From the NCBI GenBank assembly GCA_963772165.1, contig CAVYWA010000012.1:1-64000 (forward strand): DNA of 64,000 nt. The letters run 5' to 3'. A program made the position numbers and the translations under genes. Positions 28,657-38,665 of this stretch are shown piece by piece (the stretch's first letter is position 1; each line of letters opens with the position of its first letter). The notes under the pieces were generated by a model. That model ran no database searches. It was given only the letters and a program-made list of their open reading frames with translations, and was not told where the DNA came from. The stretch comes from JAGVPT01 sp963772165. Lineage in GTDB: Bacteria > Bacteroidota > Ignavibacteria > UBA10030 > UBA8401.

Positions 28657-29289
28657 GTGAGCATGAATGTTCGCTTCCGTTTTGCTGCCGCAGTGATGAC
28701 GTCGCTCTTTTTGTTATCCTGTGCATCGACACAACTTTCCCACGCATGGCGGAACTCATCATACAAAGGGGGGCCGCTAAAAAAAATACTGGTGGTAGCT
28801 GTCAGAAAGGATCAATTACGGAGACGTACATGGGAGGACGGGTTCGCGACAGCTTTGTCGTGGCACGATGTCGAAGCGACTCCATCGTACCGCCTCATCG
28901 ATGGAACTCTCCCCGACACCGGCCTCGTCGCTGCCGCCGCCAGGAATGGGGGCTTCGATGGGATTATGCTCGTCGGAAGAGCCTCCGCCAAGATTACAGA
29001 GGGCGTCACTGCCAGCTCGGATATCACCTCGCCGGATTCTCCTACCCAGCCATGGGGCGGGTCGTACTATGAATATTCTAATCGTGAATATTATCCCGGC
29101 TATCCCGTCATTAATGAAACCGTGAAAGATGAGATCAAGATATGGGCCATCCAGGGAGGGGGGCGAATGATTTGGTCCGGGGTGGGCGAAGTGCATGAAA
29201 GCGGTCAGGATGAAGACGTGAGCGGCGAGATTATTTCCCTGATTGTACGCGAACTTGTAAGGCAGGGTATCATTGCTGCAGGGTCTTAA
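28657..29289 (+). CDS. DUF4136-like outer-membrane lipoprotein
   Basis: 210 residues. AGGAG precedes a GTG at 28657, with an ATG two codons later as the alternative. The signal ends in the lipobox LLSC with Cys near residue 22. After the lipobox comes SHAWRN-YKG-LKKILVVAV, the pattern of small lipoproteins resembling DUF4136 or GNA1162-type proteins. A conserved-looking DEIKIWA strand and an EIISLIVREL helix close it. Probably a periplasm-facing lipoprotein; function unknown. It stands alone between a terminator and the dnaJ-like gene. Confidence 0.55.
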   Translation: MSMNVRFRFAAAVMTSLFLLSCASTQLSHAWRNSSYKGGPLKKILVVAVRKDQLRRRTWEDGFATALSWHDVEATPSYRLIDGTLPDTGLVAAAARNGGFDGIMLVGRASAKITEGVTASSDITSPDSPTQPWGGSYYEYSNREYYPGYPVINETVKDEIKIWAIQGGGRMIWSGVGEVHESGQDEDVSGEIISLIVRELVRQGIIAAGS

Positions 29290-29432
29290 CCAACTGTAGC
29301 AGCATGGAGACGCTTTCTCATACTTCATTGAACGATGGCGAAAGCCATCCTTTGGTGTTGCTCTCCATTTATGGTTGATGAAATAAAAGAAGGACTAGCC
29401 CCGCCTGCTAGAATTTTCCACTCTTAAGACTT

Positions 29433-30359
29433 ATGACCTACAAAGACTATTACAAAGTGCTGGGCGTTGCTAAGACAGCAACCCCTGAGGAAATCAAAAA
29501 AGCGTACCGAAAGCTTGCATTTGAGCTGCATCCGGACAAAACCAAGGGAGATAAAGCTGCCGAGGAAAAGTTCAAAGAAGTTAATGAGGCCAACGAAGTC
29601 CTCAGCGATCCGGCGAAACGAAAGAAGTACGATCAATTCGGTGCAGACTGGAAGCACTACGAGGAAGCCGGTGCACAGCCGGGAGGCTTTGATTGGTCGA
29701 AGTATGCGAGTGCCCGAGGCGGACAATCACGCGGGACGCGGACGAATGAATCCAATCCGGAGTTTAGCGACGTTGAAGTCGGCGATCTCTTTGAGATGCT
29801 GTTTGGAAAGCGTACTGGCCAGCGGCGAGGAGGGCGCAGCGTTGCCATGAAAGGCGATGATCTTGAGACGGAAACAACTCTTTCGCTGGAAGAAGCATAT
29901 CACGGAACGACACGGCTCATCAGGCTCAACGGACAAACGATTAGGGTGACTGTCAAACCGGGCGTCGCAGACGAACAAGTACTGAGAATTGCAGGCAAAG
30001 GAGAGGGCGGTCTCAACGGCGGTCCAAACGGCGACCTCTATCTCACCATCAAGGTCGCTCCTCATCCAGAATTTCGCCGGAAGGGAAACGATCTCCACTG
30101 TAAACTCCCAGTCGAATTGTATACCGCTATCCTTGGCGGAAAAACTCAGATCAAAACACTGAAGGGCAAAGTCGCAGTCAATATTCCGAAGGGAACCGCA
30201 AACGGCAAAGAGCTCAGACTTCGGGGACTTGGAATGCCGGTGTATGCAAAGAAGGGCGAGTTTGGAAATCTCCTCGTGAAAGTTGACGTCGTCCTGCCGG
30301 AGCATCTTAGTGCAGAGGAAATAGGCTTATTCACAAAATTGGCGGCCCTAAGAAAATAG
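29433..30359 (+). CDS. CbpA-type DnaJ co-chaperone
   Basis: 308 residues. The J domain is at 3-70 with the HPD motif at 33-35; a Gly/Phe/Ser-rich linker follows; and the two C-terminal beta-sandwich domains (from about 145) include IRVTVKPGVADEQVLRIAGKG. There is no CxxCxGxG zinc domain, so it is the CbpA/DjlA-like class, not classical DnaJ. It would stimulate DnaK ATPase in the cytoplasm. It is followed by DUF4404 and bacterioferritin genes on the same strand, which suggests a stress or stationary-phase set. Confidence 0.9.
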   Translation: MTYKDYYKVLGVAKTATPEEIKKAYRKLAFELHPDKTKGDKAAEEKFKEVNEANEVLSDPAKRKKYDQFGADWKHYEEAGAQPGGFDWSKYASARGGQSRGTRTNESNPEFSDVEVGDLFEMLFGKRTGQRRGGRSVAMKGDDLETETTLSLEEAYHGTTRLIRLNGQTIRVTVKPGVADEQVLRIAGKGEGGLNGGPNGDLYLTIKVAPHPEFRRKGNDLHCKLPVELYTAILGGKTQIKTLKGKVAVNIPKGTANGKELRLRGLGMPVYAKKGEFGNLLVKVDVVLPEHLSAEEIGLFTKLAALRK

Positions 30360-30413
30360 TTCACCGCGATGAAGCATCGAGTTAACAATCATCATTAAAC
30401 CTGAGATGATAAA

Positions 30414-30746
30414 ATGATTAAAAGTACGATGAAGAAGATTAAAGTCAAGATTCAACAGGAAAGCTCCTTGACAAAGCAAAGAAAAACCGATTTACTGAGC
30501 TTGCTTTCGAAGCTTGAATCTGAAATCACCAAACTATCAAAGACCGATTCTGAACATGCGCAAAGCATCACCGGCTTTATTGAACGTTCAGCGCACGAGG
30601 CGACGCGGCAGAAAAAAAATCCGGAGTTGCTGAAGCTTTCGCTCGCAGGTCTCACAGAGTCAGTCAAGGGCTTCGAAGCATCACATCCTTTGCTGGTGGC
30701 AGACATCAACAACTTCTGCACCGTTCTGGCGAATATGGGAATCTGA
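30414..30746 (+). CDS. DUF4404-family small helical protein
   Basis: 110 residues, almost entirely helical and Lys/Ser/Glu-rich, ending FEASHPLLVADINNFCTVL with ANMGI, the typical end of DUF4404 proteins. A start at 30429 (MKKIK) is an alternative. Function unknown. Spacing to both neighbours is about 55 bases, so it may be co-transcribed with the chaperone and bacterioferritin genes. Confidence 0.6.
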   Translation: MIKSTMKKIKVKIQQESSLTKQRKTDLLSLLSKLESEITKLSKTDSEHAQSITGFIERSAHEATRQKKNPELLKLSLAGLTESVKGFEASHPLLVADINNFCTVLANMGI

Positions 30747-30800
30747 AAAAGGGTGTTAAAAAATATCGTCAATCATCATGCACAATAAAGGAGATGGAAT

Positions 30801-31268
30801 ATGAAAGGCAATGAAAAACTTATTACGAAATTAAATGAACTCCTCGCTGACGAACTCACGGCAATCAGCCAATACATGGTCCATTCGGAGATGTGCGACA
30901 ACTGGGGATATGAACGGCTCCACAAGGCCATTGAAGGACAGGCAAAAGAAGAAATGCTTCATGCCGAATGGCTCATTAAGAGGATTCTGTTTCTTGAAGG
31001 AACGCCGACGATGACGAAACTCAATCATATTAAAATCGGGAGAACGGTTCCGGAAATGGTCACTGCCGACGAAGAAGCAGAACTCGGGGCGATTCGCGCT
31101 TACAACGCCGGCATTGCGCTCGCGGGTGAAGTTGCAGACCAATCGAGCGCAGACCTGCTGACGCAAATCCTCAAAATGGAGGAAGCTCACGGTAATTGGA
31201 ACCGGATTCAACGAGTTCAAATCGACCAGCTGGGTTTGCAGAACTATCTATCGACTCAGGCAGGATAA
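30801..31268 (+). CDS. bfr: bacterioferritin
   Basis: 155 residues, start preceded by GGAG. All six dinuclear ferroxidase ligands sit at the E. coli numbering: Glu18, Glu51, His54, Glu94, Glu127, His130. The haem axial ligand Met52 is present (EEMLHAEW). It should form a 24-mer cage that oxidises and stores iron in the cytoplasm and protects from peroxide. No ferredoxin (Bfd) gene is next to it. Confidence 0.95.
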   Translation: MKGNEKLITKLNELLADELTAISQYMVHSEMCDNWGYERLHKAIEGQAKEEMLHAEWLIKRILFLEGTPTMTKLNHIKIGRTVPEMVTADEEAELGAIRAYNAGIALAGEVADQSSADLLTQILKMEEAHGNWNRIQRVQIDQLGLQNYLSTQAG

Positions 31269-31807
31269 ATAAGCCGCTTTCGAGGAAGTGGCAAACTATT
31301 GTCCTCCAGTGAGACTTACCATGTCGCTGGGTTTTTATGAGAAGTGTCGTGACGGCAAAAACTCAGTACCATTTCGCCATGCCGCTTTGAATCCAGCCAA
31401 TTGGTTGTTTTTCATTTTCCAGACAAACGAATTTCACACGGAATTTTTCCATTTCCGGTAAATCTGCTCGTCCATCCCCTTCAAAGCCTCAATTATTGAG
31501 GCATGATTTTTGTTAATATCCGTGAGGAATAATTACGCCTTTTCCTCAGCATAGGCACCTGTCAGCGCCGGTTAACCAGGTAAGGTGAAATCTGGATCCA
31601 TGGACCTCTTGATTCTTTTTTGATGATGGAGGTTTTTGCATTTTTAAGATAAACAAAAGCAGCGATAAATCTGCTCTTCATCATATTCAAACTCTATTAA
31701 TAATATCTCCCGGCAATTAATAGGAATAACAGCTGTACGATCACCAGAAATCTTTTGCGGCATCCGGGCAGCGATATTGTTCACTCCAAACCTTCGAGAG
31801 GTTGAGA
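31269..31807. other. gene-free stretch before the second hybrid kinase
   Basis: About 540 bases without a supported frame. A Shine-Dalgarno-like GAGAGG lies before the kinase start. I see no terminator of the usual strength, no known riboswitch pattern and no tRNA. Confidence 0.45.
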
Positions 31808-34800
31808 ATGTTTAAAATATTCATTCCGCCTGCATTTCAAGATACCGAAAGTACCCGCCTTGCACGAATATTCTTTAATCTTCTCGTGGGTTCTGCCGCC
31901 ATCATAACAATTCTTGAATTGCTCGATTGGTATCTATTGCCGCAAAATTATTTACGTTGGTTATTTATTTTAGGCGTTTATGACATTACATGCTTGGGCG
32001 TGCTGGTTCTCAACAGAAAAGGTCATATTCGCCTGGCCGCTTATATATTTATCGGCTTTGTTCTCGCTTTATGTTTTGGATTAGCTTGGTCCTCCGGCGG
32101 GATGCAATCCCGCGCCGTTGAAAGTTTTCCTATTGTAGTTCTCTTTGCCGGATTGATTTTGGGATGGAAGAGAGGATTGATCACGGCAATGATTACCGTG
32201 TTGTGTGGACTGGGATTGGTAGCAGCCGAACATTATGGTTTATTACCGGTAAGCGCAATACATCCTACTTCATTAGGCTATTGGCAGACTTCCGTAGTAA
32301 CAATAGGGCTGCTTGCATTACTGCAATATGTCACCGTGGCAAATCTGAATAAAGCTCTTCGTGATTCTCAACAAGAGTTAATCCATCGCAAAATAGCGGA
32401 GGAAGAACTTCGATCAAGCGAAACACAATTCCGCGACTTATGGAAGGCGACAGTCGAAGGCATCGCCATCCACGACAAGAGCATCATTGTGGAAGTGAAT
32501 GAAGCTCTTTGTCGAATGGCCGGATACGCGCGCGAACAAATCATCGGAAAATCGCTGTTTGATTTTACACCGGTTGAAATGCATGAACGCATTTCTAAAG
32601 GATTGGCTTCTGGCACTGACGGATATTTCGAGATTCCTGCCCTGCGAGCAGACGGTGTCCGAATTATGCTTGAGGTGTTCGCAAAAGCGATACACTTCCG
32701 CGGCAAGCCGATGCGGATGATCGCTCTCCGCGACATCACCGAGCGTAAGCAGGCTGAAGAAGCGCTGCGAGAGAGCGAAGAACGCTACAAGCAGCTCATC
32801 AATATCTCGCCCGATCTTATCGCTATTCATCAGGATGGAAGAGCTATCTTTATCAACGAAGAGGGTGTGAAGCTTCTCGGGGCTCAACGCGCTGATCAAA
32901 TCCTTGGCCGTTTAGTCAGCGACTTTATCCCGCCAGCCTACCGGGAGCTTTCCCAGAAGCGAATCGAAGAAACCATCGTTGACCGCAAACATCCGAAACG
33001 CTTTGAACAAAAATTGCTCCGACTTGACGGCGTCGAATTAGATATAGAAGTCGACGGCATGCTCTTTGCTCATGAAAATCGACCTGCTATTCAGTTCATT
33101 GCTCGCGACATTACTGAACGCAAACGGGCAGAACAAGAGCGCCAAGCGATGTACGAAATTGTTGAAGGTGTAACAACCACGACGAATCTTGACGAGCTTT
33201 TGAAGTTGGTACACCGATCGATCGGAAGGGTGCTGTATGCGGAAAACTTTTTCGTCGCCTTATACGATTCGAATACAAGGCTGTTTACCTTTCCGTATTT
33301 TGTAGATAAGTACGATTCAGCTCCCCAGCCGGCGGCGCTTGCAAAAAGCTGCACGTCGTATGTGTTCCGTACCGGTAAACCGCATCTTATCCCGCAAGCG
33401 GCGTTCGACAGGCTCAAGGAGCAAAACGAAGTCGATTTAGTGGGATCACCTTCACCCTCCTGGATCGGCGTGCCGCTGCAAACCCCGTCTCAGACAATCG
33501 GCGTTCTGGTTTTGCAACACTACGAAAAGGAGAACGTCTATTCTGAACGCGATCTCACATTTCTCGCTTCAATCGGAGGTGGGGTAGCTCTTGTGATCGA
33601 GCGTAAGAAGGCCGAAGCAGAACTTCGCGAGAACGAATCCAGACTGCGAAGAGCACAAGCGATGGCTCACGTCGGGAATTGGGAATTTGATCTCCAGACT
33701 CGTCAGATGTGGGGCTCAGAAGAAGCATTTCGAATCTATGGAATGGAATCAATCAGCAGCTATATGCCCATGCACACCGTGCAGCAAATTGTTCTCCCCG
33801 AATACCGCCCGCAACTCGACGCAGGTTTACAGGACATCATCAACACTGGGAAGGCATACGATGAAGAATTTCAGATTCGACGGCAGAACGATGGTCTGGT
33901 CCGATATATCCATTCAAACGCAGAACTAAGGTTGGATTCATCTGGAAAACCAGCGAAAGTGGTCGGCGTACTTCAAGACATTACCGAGCGCAGGCATGCG
34001 GAAGAGGCATTACGTCATGCGCAGAAACTGGAAGGCATTGGAACGTTAGCCGGGGGCATTGCACACGACTTCAACAATCTTCTCAATGCAATGCTGGGCC
34101 AATCTACCCTCGCAATCGGAAAGCTCGCAAAAGAGAGCCCCGCAAAAAATCACATCGAGAAATCGATCAAGGCGGCTGAGAAGGCAGCTGACCTGACGAA
34201 GCAATTGCTGGCGTACTCGGGTAAAGGTCAATTTCTAGTAGAGGAAGTCGATCTCAACCGTTTGGTGCAGGAAAATGCGGAATTACTGGAACTCTCCGTT
34301 CCGAAAACCACACAGTTGCGATATGAACTTGACCCGGCAGGCCTTTACATCCGCGGCGATGTAGGACAACTCCAGCAAATAATTATGAACCTTATTATCA
34401 ATGCCGGCGAAGCCATGGGAAAAAATCCCGGCTTAATAACGATATGCACAAAACACATTGAACTTGCAGAAAATGACACGGAGTACTGGAAATATACTAA
34501 CACCCCGCTTCAGGCAGGTACGTACGCCTCATTGCAGGTAAACGATACCGGACACGGCATGAAACCAGAAGTCCTGAGCCGAATATTCGACCCGTTCTTT
34601 ACAACCAAATTCACCGGCCGTGGGCTCGGGCTGGCTGCTGTTCTGGGTATCGTTCGAGGTCACAAGGGGGGTGTGCGTATCGAAAGCAGCGAGGGAAAAG
34701 GAACGGAATTCGATATAATTTTCCCCTTGCTGCATGTTGACAAAATACCGGAGCATCAGGAGATGAAAGAGCCCCCGGCTATCAAAGGAGATGGCAAAAC

Positions 34801-35158
34801 TATTCTTGTCATCGATGATGAGCCAACTGTTTTGGAATTGTTGAAGGATATCCTCACAGAAGCAAATTTCAAAGTCATTGGAGCATTGAATCCTTTAGAC
34901 GGTATCGAGCTATATCGGAGACACAAGCAACGAGTGGCTATCGTAGTTCTCGACTACTCCATGCCCGGCATGGACGGCAAAGCGGCGTTCGAGGAATTGA
35001 TAAAGATTAATAAAGAAGTCAAGGTTCTGCTCTGTTCCGGCTACACCGAAGAAGAAATAAAATCGGCCTTTGCGGATAGCCATCCTTACGGCTTCATCAA
35101 GAAACCATACAAGCCGTCAGACTTCCTGGTTCAGGTGTCCAATATGCTTCTTGCATAG
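31808..35158 (+). CDS. membrane-bound PAS/GAF hybrid histidine kinase
   Basis: 1,116 residues; the ATG at 31808 is preferred over a TTG two codons earlier. Six membrane helices (about 20-180) with little between them, then two PAS domains (about 200-440), a GAF domain (about 450-600, with the GVPLQ strand), a third PAS domain, HisKA with the phospho-His in GGIAHDFNNLLNAML, HATPase (NDTGHGMKPEV, GRGLGLAAVLG) and a C-terminal receiver (IVVLDYSMPGMDG, later FIKKPYK). The membrane part resembles MASE-type sensors. The receiver probably acts as phosphate shuttle or sink. No partner regulator adjoins it. Confidence 0.92.
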   Translation: MFKIFIPPAFQDTESTRLARIFFNLLVGSAAIITILELLDWYLLPQNYLRWLFILGVYDITCLGVLVLNRKGHIRLAAYIFIGFVLALCFGLAWSSGGMQSRAVESFPIVVLFAGLILGWKRGLITAMITVLCGLGLVAAEHYGLLPVSAIHPTSLGYWQTSVVTIGLLALLQYVTVANLNKALRDSQQELIHRKIAEEELRSSETQFRDLWKATVEGIAIHDKSIIVEVNEALCRMAGYAREQIIGKSLFDFTPVEMHERISKGLASGTDGYFEIPALRADGVRIMLEVFAKAIHFRGKPMRMIALRDITERKQAEEALRESEERYKQLINISPDLIAIHQDGRAIFINEEGVKLLGAQRADQILGRLVSDFIPPAYRELSQKRIEETIVDRKHPKRFEQKLLRLDGVELDIEVDGMLFAHENRPAIQFIARDITERKRAEQERQAMYEIVEGVTTTTNLDELLKLVHRSIGRVLYAENFFVALYDSNTRLFTFPYFVDKYDSAPQPAALAKSCTSYVFRTGKPHLIPQAAFDRLKEQNEVDLVGSPSPSWIGVPLQTPSQTIGVLVLQHYEKENVYSERDLTFLASIGGGVALVIERKKAEAELRENESRLRRAQAMAHVGNWEFDLQTRQMWGSEEAFRIYGMESISSYMPMHTVQQIVLPEYRPQLDAGLQDIINTGKAYDEEFQIRRQNDGLVRYIHSNAELRLDSSGKPAKVVGVLQDITERRHAEEALRHAQKLEGIGTLAGGIAHDFNNLLNAMLGQSTLAIGKLAKESPAKNHIEKSIKAAEKAADLTKQLLAYSGKGQFLVEEVDLNRLVQENAELLELSVPKTTQLRYELDPAGLYIRGDVGQLQQIIMNLIINAGEAMGKNPGLITICTKHIELAENDTEYWKYTNTPLQAGTYASLQVNDTGHGMKPEVLSRIFDPFFTTKFTGRGLGLAAVLGIVRGHKGGVRIESSEGKGTEFDIIFPLLHVDKIPEHQEMKEPPAIKGDGKTILVIDDEPTVLELLKDILTEANFKVIGALNPLDGIELYRRHKQRVAIVVLDYSMPGMDGKAAFEELIKINKEVKVLLCSGYTEEEIKSAFADSHPYGFIKKPYKPSDFLVQVSNMLLA

Positions 35159-35204
35159 ATATTGATGAGGGTTGTGTTTCCCTTGCGATCTCTCATTCGA
35201 CCGC

Positions 35205-37115
35205 CTATTTCAACAAATCCATTTTTTTCGTTTCGGAAAATCTTTTCCCGTTTGAAGCCGTTGCATCAAGCCGATAGAAATACATGCCGCTTGCAAATCT
35301 GCTCCCGTCAAACTTCACAACGTACTCGCCTGCGTTCTGCATCTCGTTCGCAAGGATGGCCACCTCCCTGCCAAGAATATCGTAAACTTTCACAGTAACA
35401 CGGCTCGCTGTTTGAAGCGAATAGCTTATCGTTGTAGTCGGATTGAATGGATTCGGATAATTCTGATGAAGCAAAAATTTCCCGGGGATGTTATTTTTCT
35501 CAACGACGTTCGTCGTTGCGGACGTCTGTAAAACAACGTGGTAAATGGATGCTGCCTCTATCGGATAAGAGAAAGAGTTGTTGGAAATAGCCCCTATGCT
35601 GTCAATCTCTTTTATCTTGGCGCTACTCTGGCTGAGCATCCACACCCTGCCGCTCAGGATTTGTTTGGTCGATGAAACTGAAAAATTCCCCGTTACGCTG
35701 GAATTAAAATTCTTATTAATCACGATAAGATGAATCTCGTTTGTTCCCGGTGTCATGGAACCATAGATCGAACAGTTGACGCTGTCGCCGGTCTGCGATG
35801 GTACGTAGTGATCTCCAAAGGCCGAATTGGCACCGTCATAGTTTCTGTACATTTCGTACGCTAAAGATACATATTGAGACGGACTGTTAAGCGGCCAGAT
35901 CGTGGCAAAATACACTCCGTATTTTGCGAAAATGCCTAAGACGTCATCAACGGCAATCGCACCGGAGATATCGTTCTCGCCGCCATAGTTGTATTCGGTA
36001 AACGATAATTTTGTTCCGGGATAATACTTGTTGATCGATTGCATCAGCTTAGGAATGAGTGGAAGATAAGTTTTGTAATATTCGCCGATCCAACTGTTCT
36101 CGACGTAGCTTTTATCCCAGAGAGAGCGTGGAGCTTGGACTCTTGCTGCATTATCCGCAATACTCGTTGCGGCTGCATCAGTTATTCTGACGGAATCGCT
36201 TCCTTCTGCTTCCGAATACCAGTGCAAATCAAGAGCATCGAGAAGCCTCGTTCCCGTGGTGTCGCTGGCCTTTTTCATTTGGTCAAGGTAATAATCGAGG
36301 AACCATGTATAAAGTTTGCCTGTACTGACGGCGCTCCAATCGGGAGCATTTTGGAAGCTAAGATATCCGTTGAACCCATATGAAGCCGGTCCAAAGATCT
36401 CGGCGGACGGGTCGATATTTTTCACCGATCTCGCCAATGCAACCGACCTTTGGATAATTTCCTTGCAGGTTGCCTGTGCGGGATGAAGCAATGGGTGTGA
36501 TGAACTCCATAGATCAGGCTCGTTGTCGAGGTTGTAGCCTTGAATGCCTGTTGCCGAACTTCCTATCCCATTTTTGTTTACCAGGAAGTTTACATATTCA
36601 TCCATGAAGACCGTATCGTCGCCTGTATTTGGAGTAAGCAACAAGGGACTTCCTTTCACAAACTTCACATACGCCCATCGTGAAGAGGGCGCAACTTGAG
36701 CAGAATCGACCGGCCCGCTTTTGTCCTTTGCGACAAAGCCCGCCATCTGAAGTGTGGCGAGGGTGTAGGCATTTAATTGCAACGCCTGAGTGTGAAAAGT
36801 CTCTGTCACAATCCCTGGAACCGACGAGCTGTCCGATGGTATGTTGAACACTTGTGCGAGATAATCATCGCTTTCATTCAGGTAGTCGACACCGGCATTC
36901 GATGCGTTATTCTCCCAGTTGTATCCCGTCAGCCTGTCGCCGCCAAGTCTGTACGCGGTCCAGTTTTCGCCGCCGTTAAGCAACTGATTCGTCCCGTAAA
37001 TGTGCGGGCTAATCGGAGCCAATGAATCGCCCACAGCAACCGAGAAGTTGACACTCTGAGAATAAACTCCGGCATACAAAAAAAACAGAACGATAAAAGG
37101 TCGCAGTATTCGCAT
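35205..37115 (-). CDS. GH44 endoglucanase/xyloglucanase with T9SS sorting domain
   Basis: 636 residues: a signal peptide ending VYSQ, a GH44 catalytic domain (about 25-520), a beta domain, and a type IX sorting domain from NYPNPFNPTTT. Catalytic residues are visible: the acid/base Glu in NLDNEPDLW and the nucleophile Glu in FTEYNYGG. GH44 enzymes cut internal beta-1,4 links of cellulose, mannan or xyloglucan. It would be exported by the T9SS and anchored at the surface or released. It converges with the hybrid kinase gene 47 bases away; no obvious terminator lies between. Confidence 0.88.
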   Translation of the reverse strand: MRILRPFIVLFFLYAGVYSQSVNFSVAVGDSLAPISPHIYGTNQLLNGGENWTAYRLGGDRLTGYNWENNASNAGVDYLNESDDYLAQVFNIPSDSSSVPGIVTETFHTQALQLNAYTLATLQMAGFVAKDKSGPVDSAQVAPSSRWAYVKFVKGSPLLLTPNTGDDTVFMDEYVNFLVNKNGIGSSATGIQGYNLDNEPDLWSSSHPLLHPAQATCKEIIQRSVALARSVKNIDPSAEIFGPASYGFNGYLSFQNAPDWSAVSTGKLYTWFLDYYLDQMKKASDTTGTRLLDALDLHWYSEAEGSDSVRITDAAATSIADNAARVQAPRSLWDKSYVENSWIGEYYKTYLPLIPKLMQSINKYYPGTKLSFTEYNYGGENDISGAIAVDDVLGIFAKYGVYFATIWPLNSPSQYVSLAYEMYRNYDGANSAFGDHYVPSQTGDSVNCSIYGSMTPGTNEIHLIVINKNFNSSVTGNFSVSSTKQILSGRVWMLSQSSAKIKEIDSIGAISNNSFSYPIEAASIYHVVLQTSATTNVVEKNNIPGKFLLHQNYPNPFNPTTTISYSLQTASRVTVKVYDILGREVAILANEMQNAGEYVVKFDGSRFASGMYFYRLDATASNGKRFSETKKMDLLK

Positions 37116-37153
37116 TTGGTTTATTCCATGTTTTTAAAGTTTGGTATCTCCGC

Positions 37154-37742
37154 TTACGTCAGCTCGCTTAAAATATCCCCGGTTTTTCGTACGCGACCCA
37201 TCCTTGGAAAAATATTTTTGATCGTATGATCATGTTCTTCTCTTGAACGGCTGGATGTCATAGCATCTTCAACAAAGATTTGTTGGTACCCGTATTCATA
37301 AGCAAACCGAGCAGTGCTCTCTACTCCAACGGCGGTCGAAATCCCGCACAAAACGATCGTGTCAATATTCCGTCTCCGAAGTTGAAGGTCTAATTCGGTC
37401 CCATAAAAAGCGCCCCATTGACGTTTGGTGATGACAAAATCTCCCGGTTCGGGACCGAGCCCGCCCACTATTTCAGCCCAATCGGGCGGCATTCCTGAAG
37501 TGGCAATTGGGGCCGGTATATCGGCAATGGGTTTAAGCCCATCTTTCATATCGGCCGATGGCGTAACCCTCACGAGAAACACCGGCATCCTGTTCTTCCT
37601 GAAAGCTTTTGCCAAGACCGGAAGCATTCTCTACGACTAAAGAAGGATCGTAGGGCTGGCATGATCTTCCGACAATACCTTTCTGCAGGTCGATAATGAC
37701 AAGGGCTGTTTTAGTTTTATCCGCTATAAGACTATGAGCCAT
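37154..37742 (-). CDS. isochorismatase-fold (YecD-like) hydrolase, frameshifted
   Basis: Two frames join near 37625 into about 195 residues. The first gives MAHSLIADKT and LVIIDLQKGIVG (catalytic Asp); the second gives MLPVLAKAF through the Lys of ITKRQWGAF and the ISTAVGVESTAR segment. Where cysteine hydrolases of this fold have the nucleophile Cys (usually V-C-V), this protein has Gly (V-G-V). E. coli YecD has a similar change as I recall. It may therefore lack classical isochorismatase or nicotinamidase activity. The break looks like a single indel. Confidence 0.7.
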
Positions 37743-37887
37743 GATTTGATCATACTTTGGTTAAGAAAATTTGTTCGTTACGTACAGACAGATGTTCACA
37801 CTGTTTTGGCATCATTAATATACGCTATAAAAATAAAATCCGCGAACCGGCAACATAAGCCTTACGATGATTTTCATTTAATTTTTT

Positions 37888-38661
37888 TTAAAACTCAAAA
37901 GACTTCTTATCGCCCGTCGTTTTATTTCCCTCCCTCCATTCAGCGGCAACGATCCGCCGCCCGTTGATCTCGCCTGCCTCGTCAGACGCCAGATAGACCG
38001 CCGGAGGCCCCATGATAGCGGGATCGATGAGTCCTTTTCTTTTGTCTTCAGGAAATGTCTCCGGGATCATTCCGGTGTTTGTCGCCCCGCCGGGGAGTAA
38101 GACGTTGAGCGTGATTCCCGTCCCCTCCAATTCCTGTGCCCAGATAGTGCTCATTGATTCGAGCGCTGCTTTCGACGGACCGTATGGAGAGAATCCTTTG
38201 CGCTTCATTGTTTCGTGAGTAACTGAAATATTGATGATCCTCCCAAATTTTCTTCGACGCATGTAAGGGATCACCGCCCGCGACATCAGGAAGACACCGC
38301 TGATGTTCGTGTCGATGACCATCTGCCAGATGCCGGGGTCCGCTTCCCAGAAAGGCTTCGGCTCGGTCATGAAATTTTCGTTGACGAATTTCATTCCCCG
38401 CGCGGCATTATTGACCAGGATGTCGATGCCGCCGAAGTCCGCAGCAACAGCATTGATCAGTTTCTGCACTTCGTCGTTCTTCGAAACATCCGCAAGAACG
38501 GCGGTACCGCCGATGTGCGACGCGACCTGTTCGATTTCGTTTCTTTGCCGCGCGGACGTGACAATAACTTTTGCTCCTTCTCTCGCAAAAGCCTCGGCGA
38601 TTGCTTTTCCGATCCCGCGTCCGCCCCCCGTAACGATTGCGACTTTATCTTTGAGCTTCAT
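37888..38661 (-). CDS. short-chain dehydrogenase/reductase
   Basis: 257 residues, classical SDR: cofactor motif TGGGRGIG, NNAA at the end of beta4, catalytic Ser in NIS, and Tyr-x3-Lys in YGPSK. The residues after beta2 (TSARQ) favour NADP. It is the second gene of a pair with the aldo/keto reductase (4-base gap), so the two probably act on related carbonyl compounds or in detoxification. Substrate not predictable. Confidence 0.88.
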   Translation of the reverse strand: MKLKDKVAIVTGGGRGIGKAIAEAFAREGAKVIVTSARQRNEIEQVASHIGGTAVLADVSKNDEVQKLINAVAADFGGIDILVNNAARGMKFVNENFMTEPKPFWEADPGIWQMVIDTNISGVFLMSRAVIPYMRRRKFGRIINISVTHETMKRKGFSPYGPSKAALESMSTIWAQELEGTGITLNVLLPGGATNTGMIPETFPEDKRKGLIDPAIMGPPAVYLASDEAGEINGRRIVAAEWREGNKTTGDKKSFEF

Positions 38662-38665
38662 TGGC

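Noticed and set aside
31269..31807. Riboswitch or small RNA upstream of the hybrid kinase
   Set aside because: I looked for paired elements and known aptamer cores and found none that I can defend.
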